A stretch of DNA of 64,000 bases from an uncultured Eubacteriales bacterium (GCA_900540495.1 UQGA01000001.1:62001-126000); one strand, 5' to 3'. Positions 33,693 through 42,894 are shown, numbered from the stretch's first letter. Numbers and translations are program-made. The notes: generated by a model from the sequence alone, not told the origin.

Positions 33693-34610
33693 ATGGATGA
33701 ACTGCTCCATGCCATGATATCCGGCGGGCAGGCCCGCGTAGCGGCGGTCAGCGGCGGCGGGCTCGTCGCCGAAGCACAAAAGCTCCACGGGCTCTCCCGC
33801 GTGGCGACGGCGGCGCTCGGCCGGCAACTGATGATGACGGCCATGATGGCCTCCCAGCTCAAAAATGCGGGCGACCGCGTATCCACCATCCTGCGCGGCG
33901 ACGGCCCGGCGGGCAGCCTCATCTGCACCGGCGCGCCCGGCCCGCTTGTGAAGGGATATGCGACCAATCCTTCCGTCGAACTGCCGCCCACCGCCGCCGG
34001 CAAGCTCGATGTGGGCGGTTATGTCGGCCATACGGGAAAGCTGACCGTGGTACGGGATCTGCCCGTCGGGGACCCGTACGTGGGCGTGTGCAGCCTCGTA
34101 TCCGGAGAGATTGCGGAGGATTTTGCGCAATACTTTACCGTCAGCGAGCAGCAGCCGTCGCTGGTTTATCTCGGCGTGCGCATGGACGCGCAGAGCGGCC
34201 GTGTGCGCGCGGCGGGCGGGATGCTCGTGCAGCCGATGCCCGGCTGTCCGGATGCGCTGATCGACGCGCTGCAGGCGCGGGCGGCCGGGATTGCTGCGCT
34301 CTCGCATCTGCTCGACGAGGGCCGGCCGTTGCAGGCGGCCGTCGAAGAAACGCTTGCCGGGCTTGACCTCGCGGTGGTGGAACGATTTGCTCCCGCGCTG
34401 CGGTGCGACTGCTCGCGCGAGCGCGTGGAGCGCGCATTGATCGCCGTCGGCGCCGGCGAACTGCGCGATATGATCGACCGGGACGGCGGCGCGGAGATCA
34501 AATGCCATTTTTGCAACACGGAATATCGCTTTACCGCCGCGCAGCTTGAACAGCTGCTGTCGCAGGCGGGAGAGGACGCGCATGGAAAAGAAGCAGCAGA
34601 AAAAGGGTAA
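33693..34610 (+). CDS. hslO: Redox-regulated chaperone Hsp33
   Basis: A 305-residue holdase switched on by oxidation. The zinc-binding switch near the C-terminus is intact: Cys238-x-Cys240 (CDC) and Cys271-x-x-Cys274 (CHFC). The N-terminal dimer domain includes 'GRQLMMTAMMASQLKN' and 'VGGYVGHTGKLTVVRDL'. The last 29 bases overlap the TPR gene in another frame, which suggests coupling. Confidence 0.95.
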   Translation: MDELLHAMISGGQARVAAVSGGGLVAEAQKLHGLSRVATAALGRQLMMTAMMASQLKNAGDRVSTILRGDGPAGSLICTGAPGPLVKGYATNPSVELPPTAAGKLDVGGYVGHTGKLTVVRDLPVGDPYVGVCSLVSGEIAEDFAQYFTVSEQQPSLVYLGVRMDAQSGRVRAAGGMLVQPMPGCPDALIDALQARAAGIAALSHLLDEGRPLQAAVEETLAGLDLAVVERFAPALRCDCSRERVERALIAVGAGELRDMIDRDGGAEIKCHFCNTEYRFTAAQLEQLLSQAGEDAHGKEAAEKG

Positions 34611-36300
34611 AATCCTTTCGTTTCAACAGGATACGGACTTTTTCCTGCGCCGTGGCGCGAAGGAGCTCGACCGGAACGATCTGCTCTCGGCCGTTCAATC
34701 CTACCGCAAGGCGTATACTGGCGACCCGACCGACCTGGATTCCTGCCTGGCGCTGGCGGATGTGCTCAACCGGATGGGGCGTTTTGAGGAGAGCAACCGG
34801 CTGCTGCTGGTCGATATCTCCATGAACGACCCGGACCCGGAGAGCTATTTCGGTATTGCGAACAACTTTTACCGGTTGTCCGAGTTCGACCTTGCGCGGG
34901 AGAATCTGGAGATGTATCTCCATCTCGAGCCGGACGGCTACTATGCCTATGACGCAGCGGAATTTCTCGACGTGCTGGCGGACGAGGAGGCGCTGCTGCA
35001 ATCCGTCGACGCGCCGGAACAGGAAACGGCCGAAACGCTGACCGTCGCCGCGCGCGCCCGCCGGGTTGCCGCGCACGGCGATTTTTCCCATGCGCAGGAG
35101 CTGCTGGAACTGGCGCTCGCCAAGGCGCCCCGCTCGCCGCTGCTCGCGACGACGCTGGCCGCCGTCAGCTTATTTGAAGGCGACGTCACGCGTGCGCTGG
35201 AGCTGACCGAACGCATGCTGTCCGTAACGCCGGCCCGGCTGGCCCCGTACTGTAACCGGCTTCTCTTCCTGCTCGCCCTGCGGGGAACCGAAGCGGTAGC
35301 GGAGGCGGGGGCGGCGCTCGACGCGCTCGACCCGTCCGCACAGGAGGATGAGGATGGGCTTGCCGCCCTGTCGCTGCTGCAGATCGGGCTTGGCCGCCAT
35401 GCAGACGCCGCCAGAACGCTGCAAAAGCTCATCCAGTTTCAGCCCTATGACCCGCTGGCGCTTCACCGCCTCGGCTACTGCCGCTACCTGCTCGGCGACG
35501 CCGACGGGGCGCGCGCCTGTTACCGCCGCCTGCTTACGATCGATCCGGACGATACGGTGGCGCAGTATTATTCCAACGCCTGCCGCCGCCGCTACAACGC
35601 GCACACGCATGCAAGATACTGGGGGGTGGAATATCTGGTGCCGCAGGGGGAAGCGCTCCGACGTTTTCAACAGATCAACGCCCTGTTTGCCGAGTCGGAG
35701 GATGTTTTTGCGTCCAGGTGGCACGAGGATCGCGCCGCACGCAATCTGGTCGTCTGGGCGCTGACCCTCCCGGGTCAACGGAACAAATCCGCGCTGTTGC
35801 GCCGGATTGCCGCCATCGGCGACGCGGATGCGGAGCGCGTTTTGCGGGACTATCTGCTGCGTCCGGAACAACCGGATGCGGCAAGGCGGGAGGCCATGGC
35901 GCTGTTGCAGCACATGGGTGCAAAAGAGCCGTACCATGTCTTCTGGAACGACCGGTGGATCAAGGGGTATGTGGATGTCAAACTGCGTCCGCAAAAGCTG
36001 CCCGCCGCCTATCAGGGGTTGCTGAACCGGATGGAAGCAGGCCTGCTCGAAGCCTGCACGCCCGACGCGATCTTTGAGGCGCTGTGCATCCTGCGCCGCT
36101 ATCTCGTCGCCTGCGACGGGAAATTCCCGCGCATCTCGACCAACCAACAGGCGTCCTTTGCCGCGGCGCTCGAATTGCTCGGCCGCCAAAATGCGGGAGA
36201 AACGCCCGATCAGGCGGAGATTGCCCGTCGCTACCGCGTATCCCTGCTGCGGTTACACAACGCCGTGAACAAATTCGCCCCGTTCGTCAAGGAGCCATGA
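34582..36300 (+). CDS. Tetratricopeptide-repeat protein, function unknown
   Basis: A 572-residue cytoplasmic protein with at least six TPR-like helical pairs (about 25-130 and 150-340), such as 'AVQSYRKAYTGDPTDLDSCLALADVLNRMG' in pieces and 'ALHRLGYCRYLLGDADGARACYRRLLTIDPDD'. The C-terminal half (about 350-572) is helical without a clear repeat. No enzyme motif is visible, and it probably serves as a scaffold. It starts inside hslO with GGGAGAGG upstream, and its TGA overlaps the next gene's ATGATG. Confidence 0.75.
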   Translation: MEKKQQKKGKILSFQQDTDFFLRRGAKELDRNDLLSAVQSYRKAYTGDPTDLDSCLALADVLNRMGRFEESNRLLLVDISMNDPDPESYFGIANNFYRLSEFDLARENLEMYLHLEPDGYYAYDAAEFLDVLADEEALLQSVDAPEQETAETLTVAARARRVAAHGDFSHAQELLELALAKAPRSPLLATTLAAVSLFEGDVTRALELTERMLSVTPARLAPYCNRLLFLLALRGTEAVAEAGAALDALDPSAQEDEDGLAALSLLQIGLGRHADAARTLQKLIQFQPYDPLALHRLGYCRYLLGDADGARACYRRLLTIDPDDTVAQYYSNACRRRYNAHTHARYWGVEYLVPQGEALRRFQQINALFAESEDVFASRWHEDRAARNLVVWALTLPGQRNKSALLRRIAAIGDADAERVLRDYLLRPEQPDAARREAMALLQHMGAKEPYHVFWNDRWIKGYVDVKLRPQKLPAAYQGLLNRMEAGLLEACTPDAIFEALCILRRYLVACDGKFPRISTNQQASFAAALELLGRQNAGETPDQAEIARRYRVSLLRLHNAVNKFAPFVKEP

Positions 36301-37439
36301 TGCGTTTTATCGCCACGTGCAAACTCGGCCTTGAATCCACCGTCGCCCGGCAGATGCGGCAGCTCGGCCTTGCCGTAGAGCGCACGGAGGATGCGCGCGT
36401 CACGTTCACCGGTGGATTTACGGAGATGGCCCGCGCGTTGCTCTGGTTGCGAACGGCGGAACGGCTGCTGCTTGAAGTAGGCGCGTTCCCCGCGACCACC
36501 TTTACCGAACTGTTCGACGGCGTACTGGCGCTTGACTGGAAGCCGTTCCTCGCGCGCAACGCCCGCATCCACGTCAATGGAAAATCAGCCAAGAGCACGC
36601 TCTTCTCCGTTTCCGACTGCCAGAGCATCGTGAAAAAGGCGATTGTGGAAAATCTGAAGGCGGCGTACCGCACGGATACCCTGCCGGAGACAGGGCCGGA
36701 GGTGATCGTCGAAGTCGGGCTGCTGCGCGATATGGCTACGCTTGCGCTCGACTGCTGCGGCGCCGGGCTCTCCCGCCGCGGCTACCGCACCTACAACGTT
36801 GCGGCGCCGCTGTCCGAAACGCTGGGCGCCGCGGTGGTGACGCTGGCGCGCTATCGCGCCGAACTCCCGTTGATCGATCCCATGTGCGGCTCCGGCACCA
36901 TGCCCATCGAAGCGGCGATGATCGCGCAAAACCGCGCGCCGGGGCTGGGCCGCGCGTTCGCGGCAGAAGCCTGGCCGTTTGTGGAGCCATCCGTCTGGCG
37001 TCTTGCGCGCGAAGAAGCGCACGACAGCATCCGCCCGGTAAAGCTCTCCATTCTCGGCAGCGATGCGGACCCGCGCTGTATCGAGTTGTGCAAACGGCAC
37101 GCGCGTAAGGCGGGCGTAACGGTGGATTGGGCGGTACGGCCGGTGGAAACGCTTGCCGACGCGCGCACGGGCGGCGTGCTCGTATGCAACCCTCCCTACG
37201 GCGAGCGGATGCTCGACCGGCAGGAAGCGGAGCGTCTGTACCGGCGGATGCGCGAACGATTCGACCTGCTGAACGGCTGGTCCGTCAACATCATTACCGC
37301 ATTTCAGGACTTTGAGCGCGTGTACGGCAAGCGCGCTGTCCAGCGTCGCAAACTCAGCAACGGCGGCATGACCTGCTGTCTGTATCGGTACGCGGAGCGT
37401 ACCAACGAATGCTCAGGAAAGGAACCCCAGAAAGAATGA
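36300..37439 (+). CDS. THUMP-domain 23S rRNA (guanine-N2) methyltransferase, RlmL/YpsC-like
   Basis: A 379-residue RNA methyltransferase. The N-terminal ferredoxin-like/THUMP part (about 1-155) leads to a Rossmann methyltransferase with motif I DPMCGSGT (about 193-200) and the catalytic NPPY (about 297-300). Relatives methylate N2 of a 23S rRNA guanosine. ATGATG at 36297 gives two start choices; the second places AAGGAG five bases upstream. The stop overlaps the downstream ATG. Confidence 0.88.
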   Translation: MRFIATCKLGLESTVARQMRQLGLAVERTEDARVTFTGGFTEMARALLWLRTAERLLLEVGAFPATTFTELFDGVLALDWKPFLARNARIHVNGKSAKSTLFSVSDCQSIVKKAIVENLKAAYRTDTLPETGPEVIVEVGLLRDMATLALDCCGAGLSRRGYRTYNVAAPLSETLGAAVVTLARYRAELPLIDPMCGSGTMPIEAAMIAQNRAPGLGRAFAAEAWPFVEPSVWRLAREEAHDSIRPVKLSILGSDADPRCIELCKRHARKAGVTVDWAVRPVETLADARTGGVLVCNPPYGERMLDRQEAERLYRRMRERFDLLNGWSVNIITAFQDFERVYGKRAVQRRKLSNGGMTCCLYRYAERTNECSGKEPQKE

Positions 37440-38650
37440 AGTATGTCGTATTCCTCGGCGACGGCATGGCGGACGTGCCGGTGCCGGAGTTGAACGGGAA
37501 AACGCCGCTCGACGTGGCGGAGCATCCGGGAATGGATCGCATGGCGCGCGACGGCCTGTTCGGGATGGTGCGCACCATCCCGGAAGGCATGAGCCCCGGC
37601 AGCGACACCGCCAACCTCGCGGTGTTCGGCTACGATCCCAAGATCTATTATTCCGGCCGCTCGCCGCTTGAAGCCGCGAGCATCGGCATCGAACTGGACG
37701 CCGCGGACGTGACGTACCGCTGCAACCTCGTTACGCTGTCGCAGGCGCAATCGCTCGAAGCGTCCGTCATGGTCGATTACAGCGCCGGCGAGATCTCCTC
37801 CGCCGAGGCCCGCGAACTGGTTGACGCCGTCAATGCGCGCTTTGCCACGCCGTCGGTGCGCCTCTATCCCGGGGTTTCCTATCGCCAGTGTCTCGTATTG
37901 CGCGACGCGCAGACGGGCGCGCAACTCACCCCGCCGCACGATATCTCCGGGCAGGACGTGCGCGGCCGCCTGCCGAGAGGCGAAAACGCACCGCTGCTGC
38001 GGGAGATGATGGAGTTTGCATACCGGACGCTCGGCAGCCATCCGATCAACCTTGCGCGGGAGCGCGCGGGCAAGCATCCGGCCAACGCGATCTGGTTCTG
38101 GGGCGAGGGACGGCGGCCGGCGCTCGCGCCTTTCCATGAGATGCGCGGCGTGCGGGGCGGGGTCATCTCCGCAGTCGATCTCATCCAGGGCATCGGCAAA
38201 TGCGCAGGCATGCGCGTCATCCGCGTCGAGGGGGCAACCGGAAACTACCGGACCAACTTTGCCGGCAAGGGGCGCGCCGCCATCGATGCGCTCTCCACCG
38301 ACTGCGACCTCGTCTACATCCACATCGAAGCGCCCGACGAATGCGGACATCAGTGCCAGATTCGGGAAAAGGTATATGCCATCGAGCAGATCGACGCCCA
38401 TATCGTCCGCCCGGTGCTCGCCTACCTGGACGGTACGGGCGATGATTATGCCGCGCTGGTGCTGCCGGACCACCCGACGCCCGTACACCTGCGCACGCAT
38501 ACGGGCGATCCCGTTCCCTTTGCCCTCTATCGCCGCGGCGATCACGCGGGGCGTGCCGGCGTACGTTACACCGAGGACGCCGCGCGGACGACCGGCCTGT
38601 TCGAGCCGGAGGGCTTCCGTCTCATGGACAGGCTGCTGGGCGACCGGTAG
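37436..38650 (+). CDS. ApgM-like alkaline-phosphatase-superfamily mutase (cofactor-independent phosphoglycerate mutase, or proposed homoserine kinase)
   Basis: A 404-residue protein of the archaeal-type phosphoglycerate mutase family. 'VVFLGDGMADVP' supplies metal-binding Asp, 'GMSPGSDTANLAVFGYDP' holds the active Ser region, 'IHIEAPDECGHQ' and 'VLPDHPTPVHLRTHTGDPVPF' provide other metal ligands. Members of this same family in bacteria have been proposed to be homoserine kinases, and lysine/threonine-pathway genes lie 2 kb away, so the role is open between glycolysis and threonine synthesis. The start overlaps the upstream stop as ATGA. Confidence 0.82.
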   Translation: MKYVVFLGDGMADVPVPELNGKTPLDVAEHPGMDRMARDGLFGMVRTIPEGMSPGSDTANLAVFGYDPKIYYSGRSPLEAASIGIELDAADVTYRCNLVTLSQAQSLEASVMVDYSAGEISSAEARELVDAVNARFATPSVRLYPGVSYRQCLVLRDAQTGAQLTPPHDISGQDVRGRLPRGENAPLLREMMEFAYRTLGSHPINLARERAGKHPANAIWFWGEGRRPALAPFHEMRGVRGGVISAVDLIQGIGKCAGMRVIRVEGATGNYRTNFAGKGRAAIDALSTDCDLVYIHIEAPDECGHQCQIREKVYAIEQIDAHIVRPVLAYLDGTGDDYAALVLPDHPTPVHLRTHTGDPVPFALYRRGDHAGRAGVRYTEDAARTTGLFEPEGFRLMDRLLGDR

Positions 38651-38670
38651 CCGCCGCCAGAGCATACGAC

Positions 38671-38713
38671 AAAACCGCCGTGACCGGTTATCTGCCGGCA
38701 CGGCGGTTTGTTC
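38671..38713. terminator. bidirectional terminator between apgM-like and rex
   Basis: AAACCGCCGTG (38672-38682) and CACGGCGGTTT (38699-38709) form an 11-bp stem with inner CCGG/CCGG pairing. TTTGTT on the plus strand and TTTTGTCG on the minus strand flank it. Confidence 0.7.
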
Positions 38714-38735
38714 AGGTCCGTCGATATGGCGGCGC

Positions 38736-39365
38736 CTACCGTTGCTTGATATGCTTGGACAGCAGCGCCAGCGGAATGGCCATATCCTCGTTCTGTACGA
38801 GAATATCCGCCGGCGCGCGCAGGTGCGCAGGCGCAAAGTTCCAGATGCCGCGAATGCCGCCCGCCACCATCGCGTCGCATACGGCCTGCGCCTGAGGCGC
38901 CGGCACGGTGATGATGCCAAGCTCGATATCGTGCGCGCGGCACCAGGACGAGAGTTCCGCTGCATCCAGGATCGGCTTGCCTTCGATCCGCCTGCCGACG
39001 AGCGCCGGATTCTGATCGAACGCCGCGGTGATCTCCACCCCGTAGGCCGGAAAGCCGGGATACGCCAGCAGCGCGCTGCCCAGATGCCCCGCCCCCGCGA
39101 GCACGGCCTTGTACGTCTCCGCATAACCGAGATAGTGCTCCACATCGACGACAAGATTGTCCAGCACATAGCCGATCTTCGGACGGCCGCCGATGGAGCT
39201 GACCGCCGCAAGATCCTTCCGCACAAGCACGGGGTTGAGGTTCATTTCCTGCGCGATGGTATTGCAGGACACGGTTTCATACCCCTCGGACTGCAGCCGT
39301 TTGAGCAGTTGCAGATAGGCTGGCAGGCGCTGGAGCGTAGGATTCGGTACCGGCATATTGGACAT
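38736..39365 (-). CDS. rex: Redox-sensing transcriptional repressor Rex
   Basis: A 209-residue repressor that reads the NADH/NAD+ ratio. A winged helix-turn-helix (about 15-70, with the family stretch 'NPVLVRKDLA') is followed by a Rossmann domain with GAGHLG at 91-96 and the C-terminal swap helix. The start is the ATG at 39365 with GGAGG four bases upstream. Two TATCGATA palindromes lie at its predicted transcription start. The gene is single and divergent from the asd-dapA-dapB operon. Confidence 0.94.
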   Translation of the reverse strand: MSNMPVPNPTLQRLPAYLQLLKRLQSEGYETVSCNTIAQEMNLNPVLVRKDLAAVSSIGGRPKIGYVLDNLVVDVEHYLGYAETYKAVLAGAGHLGSALLAYPGFPAYGVEITAAFDQNPALVGRRIEGKPILDAAELSSWCRAHDIELGIITVPAPQAQAVCDAMVAGGIRGIWNFAPAHLRAPADILVQNEDMAIPLALLSKHIKQR

Positions 39366-39376
39366 ACAGCCTCCTG

Positions 39377-39581
39377 TATCGATACATAAATATCGATAAT
39401 AGAATAACACTCCCTTCCCCCGCCGTCAAGTCCTGTCCACACGAGCCTCCCGGTATGTCAAACGCATCGGCGGCCGCTCCCGTCTGGCCGGGACGGCCGG
39501 AGTTCTCCGGGGCGGCGAAAGATCCGGTGCGGCAGCGTGGTTGACGGCGTCGCGCAAGCACGGGCGAATGGAGTATCGATA
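39377..39581. repeat. three TATCGATA palindromes in the rex-asd intergenic region
   Basis: Copies are at 39377-39384, 39391-39398 and 39574-39581. The first two are spaced 14 bp centre to centre and cover the predicted transcription start of rex. The rest of 39366-39761 holds the two promoters and no gene. Confidence 0.5.
39401..39429 (-). promoter_or_regulatory. promoter of rex
   Basis: Minus-strand TTGACG (39424-39429), a 17-bp spacer and TATTCT (39401-39406). Confidence 0.55.
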
Positions 39582-39685
39582 GTATAGATTATATCATGTT
39601 TATCCAAAAATGGAACCCTTCTTCGTAAAACAGCGCGCAGGAATCAAATTGCTGCCGGGAAAGCGCCCATCCGGCATGGTTGGAA

Positions 39686-39714
39686 TTGACAAACCACCCT
39701 TTTTTCAGTAGAAT
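39686..39714 (+). promoter_or_regulatory. promoter of asd-dapA-dapB
   Basis: Consensus TTGACA (39686-39691), a 17-bp spacer and TAGAAT (39709-39714). About 40 bases separate the start of transcription from asd, leaving no room for a lysine riboswitch. Confidence 0.75.
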
Positions 39715-39761
39715 CAAGTCAACCGAAATGGTTGCATACTATTTATGTGATGGAGAAGAAC

Positions 39762-40769
39762 ATGAAACAGTATCGGGTCGCCGTTGTCGGAGCAACGGGA
39801 ATGGTCGGCAGGAAATTCCTGCAGGTGCTTGAGGAGCGCAAGCTCCCCGTATCGGAATACTTTTTGTTTGCGTCAAAACGCAGCGCAGGTAGCAAGATGC
39901 CCTTCATGGGGCAGGAGTACACCGTGCGCGAACTGACCGACGATGCGTTTGACGGCCTGCACGTGGACATCGCACTGTTCTCGGCGGGCGGCGGTACCTC
40001 GCTGCACTTTGCGCCGATCGTCGCCGCCTCCGGCGCCGTGGTCATCGACAATTCGAGCACCTGGCGCATGGACCCCGACGTACCGCTTGTCGTACCCGAG
40101 GTAAACCCGGACGCCATCGGCGGTTATCGCAAGAAAGGCATTATCGCCAACCCCAACTGTTCGACCATCCAGGCGATGGTTCCGCTCAAGCCGCTGCACG
40201 AGGCATACGGCCTGAAGCGGGTGATCTACTCGACCTACCAGGCCGTGTCCGGCGCCGGCCAGCAGGGCTACCTCGACCTTGAAAACGGGCTCAAGGGCGA
40301 GGCGCCGCGCAAGTTCCCACACCCCATCGCGGGCAACTGCCTGCCGCACATCGACGTGTTCCTCGACAACGGATACACCAAGGAGGAACAGAAGATGATC
40401 GACGAGACGCGTAAGATCCTCTCGCTGCCCGATCTGGCGGTTACGGCGACGACCGTCCGCGTGCCGGTGTTCCACGGGCACAGCGAGAGCATCAATGTGG
40501 AATTCGAACGCCCGTTCGACCTGCAGGAGCTTCGTGCGCTGCTCGAGCGCGCGCCGGGGCTTGTGGTCATGGACGACGTGGCCAACAACGTCTACCCCAT
40601 GGCCATCACCGCCGCGGACACCGATCCGGTCTATGTGGGCCGTATCCGCCGCGACTTCTCCGTGGCCAACGGCATCAACTTCTGGTGCGTTGCGGACAAC
40701 ATCCGCAAGGGCGCCGCGACGAACGCCGTACAGATCGCGGAAGAACTGATCCGTCAATGGGAGGCGTAA
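39762..40769 (+). CDS. asd: Aspartate-semialdehyde dehydrogenase
   Basis: A 335-residue NADPH enzyme that makes aspartate semialdehyde, the branch point to lysine/diaminopimelate and to threonine/methionine. It has the nucleotide motif GATGMVG (10-16), the catalytic Cys133 in ANPNCST and 'RVPVFHGHSE' for substrate binding. I chose the ATG at 39762 (GGAG six bases upstream); ATG at 39750 would add four residues. It begins a three-gene diaminopimelate operon, four bases before dapA. Confidence 0.95.
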   Translation: MKQYRVAVVGATGMVGRKFLQVLEERKLPVSEYFLFASKRSAGSKMPFMGQEYTVRELTDDAFDGLHVDIALFSAGGGTSLHFAPIVAASGAVVIDNSSTWRMDPDVPLVVPEVNPDAIGGYRKKGIIANPNCSTIQAMVPLKPLHEAYGLKRVIYSTYQAVSGAGQQGYLDLENGLKGEAPRKFPHPIAGNCLPHIDVFLDNGYTKEEQKMIDETRKILSLPDLAVTATTVRVPVFHGHSESINVEFERPFDLQELRALLERAPGLVVMDDVANNVYPMAITAADTDPVYVGRIRRDFSVANGINFWCVADNIRKGAATNAVQIAEELIRQWEA

Positions 40770-40772
40770 ACC

Positions 40773-41648
40773 ATGTCCGTTTTTCAGGGTTCTGCCGTCG
40801 CCATCGTCACGCCGTTCCATAACGGCGCAGTCGATTTCACGGCCTTTACCCGCCTGATCGAGCTGCAGATCGCCAGCGGTACGGACGCAATCGTGGTCTG
40901 CGGCACAACCGGGGAGTCCGCCACGCTGACCGTGGATGAAAAGCTCTCCGTCATCCAGTTTGTCGTGGAGCGAGTCAACGGGCGCGTGCCGGTCATCGCC
41001 GGGACGGGCGGGAACTGCACCGCTACGGTGATCGAAAACAGCCGCTCGGCCGAGGCCATCGGCGTGGACGCGCTGCTGGTGGTCACCCCATATTACAACA
41101 AGACCACACAGGCGGGGTTGATCGCGCACTATATGGCGGTGGCCGACAGCGTCGATCTGCCGATCATCACCTATAACGTGCCTTCCCGCACCGGGCTCAA
41201 CATCCTGCCGGCAACGATGGCGGAGCTGCTCAAGCATGAAAACATCGTCGGCACCAAAGAGGCCAGCGGCAACATCGAGCAGATCGTCAATCTGGCCGCC
41301 CTCTGCCCGGATTGCGATATCTATGCGGGCAATGACGACCATGTGCTGCCCGTGTTGAGCATCGGCGGCAAGGGCGTCATCTCCACGATTGCAAACGTCA
41401 TGCCCGACGCGATGCACAGCCTGTGCGAGTCGTTCTTCAAAGGCGACCTCGCCGCCGCGCGCGAAATGCAGATCCAGATGATCCCGCTCTGGCGCGCCGC
41501 GTTCTGCGAGGTGAACCCCATCCCGACCAAGGCCATGATGGGCATGATGAAGCTGTGCGAGCCGGAGGTTCGATTGCCGCTCGTGCCGCCCTCGGAGGCC
41601 AGCCTCCGCCTGATCGAGGATACGCTCCGCGCTTACGAACTGATTTGA
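40773..41648 (+). CDS. dapA: 4-hydroxy-tetrahydrodipicolinate synthase
   Basis: A 291-residue TIM-barrel aldolase that condenses pyruvate with aspartate semialdehyde. The Schiff-base Lys162 is in GTKEASGN and Tyr134 in ITYNVPSRTG; 'CGTTGESATL' binds substrate. It sits between asd and dapB with tight spacing, so all three are probably co-transcribed. Confidence 0.96.
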   Translation: MSVFQGSAVAIVTPFHNGAVDFTAFTRLIELQIASGTDAIVVCGTTGESATLTVDEKLSVIQFVVERVNGRVPVIAGTGGNCTATVIENSRSAEAIGVDALLVVTPYYNKTTQAGLIAHYMAVADSVDLPIITYNVPSRTGLNILPATMAELLKHENIVGTKEASGNIEQIVNLAALCPDCDIYAGNDDHVLPVLSIGGKGVISTIANVMPDAMHSLCESFFKGDLAAAREMQIQMIPLWRAAFCEVNPIPTKAMMGMMKLCEPEVRLPLVPPSEASLRLIEDTLRAYELI

Positions 41649-41670
41649 ACAACCGCAGAAAGGAGCCCTT

Positions 41671-42894
41671 ATGATCCGCATTCTGATCAACGGTATCGGT
41701 GGACAGATGGGCCGGGCAATCCTTGAGGCCGCGCGCAACCAGAGCGGCCTCTATTGCGTTGTGGCCGGCGTAGACGTGTCCGGCGTCGCCGTCGACGATA
41801 TTCCCGTATACGGCGCCTGCGCCGAGGTGCGCGAATCGTTCGACGTCATCATCGACTTCTCCGTACCGGCCGCGCTAACGGACGTACTGCGTCTTGCGCG
41901 CACGCGGCACACGCCCGCCGTCATCGGCACCACCGGCCTGACCGAACGGCACATGCGTCTCATCGCGGACACCGCTGAACAGGTGCCCGTATTCCAGACC
42001 GGGAACATGTCCCTCGGCGTCAATCTGCAGATGGAGCTGATCCGCAACGCAAAGGCCACGCTCGGCGCCGGCTTTGACGTGGAGATCATCGAGCGGCATC
42101 ATCGCCGCAAGATCGACGCGCCGAGCGGGACCGCGCTGATGCTGGCCAGGTGCATTCAGGCGGAGTCCACCGCTGAAAACGAACTGGTGTTCGGCCGCCA
42201 TGAAACCAACCACCGCCGCACGGACGGCGAAATCGGCATCCACTCCGTGCGCGGCGGCACCATCGTCGGCGAGCACGAAGTGCTTTTCCTTGGCCGGGAC
42301 GAAGTGCTGGAGATCAACCATCGCGCATACTCCAAACAGGTGTTTGCCGTGGGCGCGCTTCGTGCGGCGGCATACCTGATGCAAAAACAGCGCGGCCTTT
42401 ACAACATGCAGAACATCGTAACCGAGAGCAACGTGGCCTCGCACGTCACCGCCGTGGAGGAGCAGGCGATCCTCAACCTGTCCGGCCTGCCGGCGGACGG
42501 GCGGCTCGTGCGCCGCGTGCTTGCGCTGGTCGCGGAGCAGGGCGTGGTCGTCGATATGATCTCAATGGCGCTACCAGATGGCGCGACCGCCTGCCTCGGG
42601 TTTACCGTACCGCAACAGCAGCTCTCCGACGCGCTGAACGCGCTGCTGCCGCTCAAGGGTAGCGCGCCTTTCGACCTGTTCACCGAAAGCGGCGTGACCA
42701 AGCTCGTCATCGAGGGGCCGGGCATGGCGCTGCGCACGGGCGTCGCCGCCGAGGTGCTGGGCGTGTTGGAGGACGCTGCCATCGGCGTGCGGCTGATCAC
42801 CACGAGCGAAACCAAGATTGAGCTTTGTGTGAGCGCCGCGCAGGCCGCGCGCGCCGCCGCGGAGATCCAGCAGCACGTATTGAAACAGTACTGA
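41671..42894 (+). CDS. dapB: 4-hydroxy-tetrahydrodipicolinate reductase fused to two ACT domains
   Basis: A 407-residue protein, about 150 longer than ordinary DapB. Residues 1-250 are the reductase: GIGGQMGR (8-15), 'IGTTGL', and ERHHRRKIDAPSGTA (141-155) with catalytic His143 and Lys147. Residues about 264-407 form two ACT domains like the regulatory tail of aspartokinase ('GVVVDMISMA' and 'GVRLITTSETKIELCV'), where lysine or threonine binds. No stop, frameshift or change in base composition marks the join. The obvious inference is feedback control of DapB by an amino acid. No aspartokinase gene is in the window. Confidence 0.88.
   Translation: MIRILINGIGGQMGRAILEAARNQSGLYCVVAGVDVSGVAVDDIPVYGACAEVRESFDVIIDFSVPAALTDVLRLARTRHTPAVIGTTGLTERHMRLIADTAEQVPVFQTGNMSLGVNLQMELIRNAKATLGAGFDVEIIERHHRRKIDAPSGTALMLARCIQAESTAENELVFGRHETNHRRTDGEIGIHSVRGGTIVGEHEVLFLGRDEVLEINHRAYSKQVFAVGALRAAAYLMQKQRGLYNMQNIVTESNVASHVTAVEEQAILNLSGLPADGRLVRRVLALVAEQGVVVDMISMALPDGATACLGFTVPQQQLSDALNALLPLKGSAPFDLFTESGVTKLVIEGPGMALRTGVAAEVLGVLEDAAIGVRLITTSETKIELCVSAAQAARAAAEIQQHVLKQY

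Noticed and set aside
39715..39761. Lysine riboswitch before asd
   Set aside because: Only about 40 bases lie between the predicted start of transcription and asd, far too short for that class.
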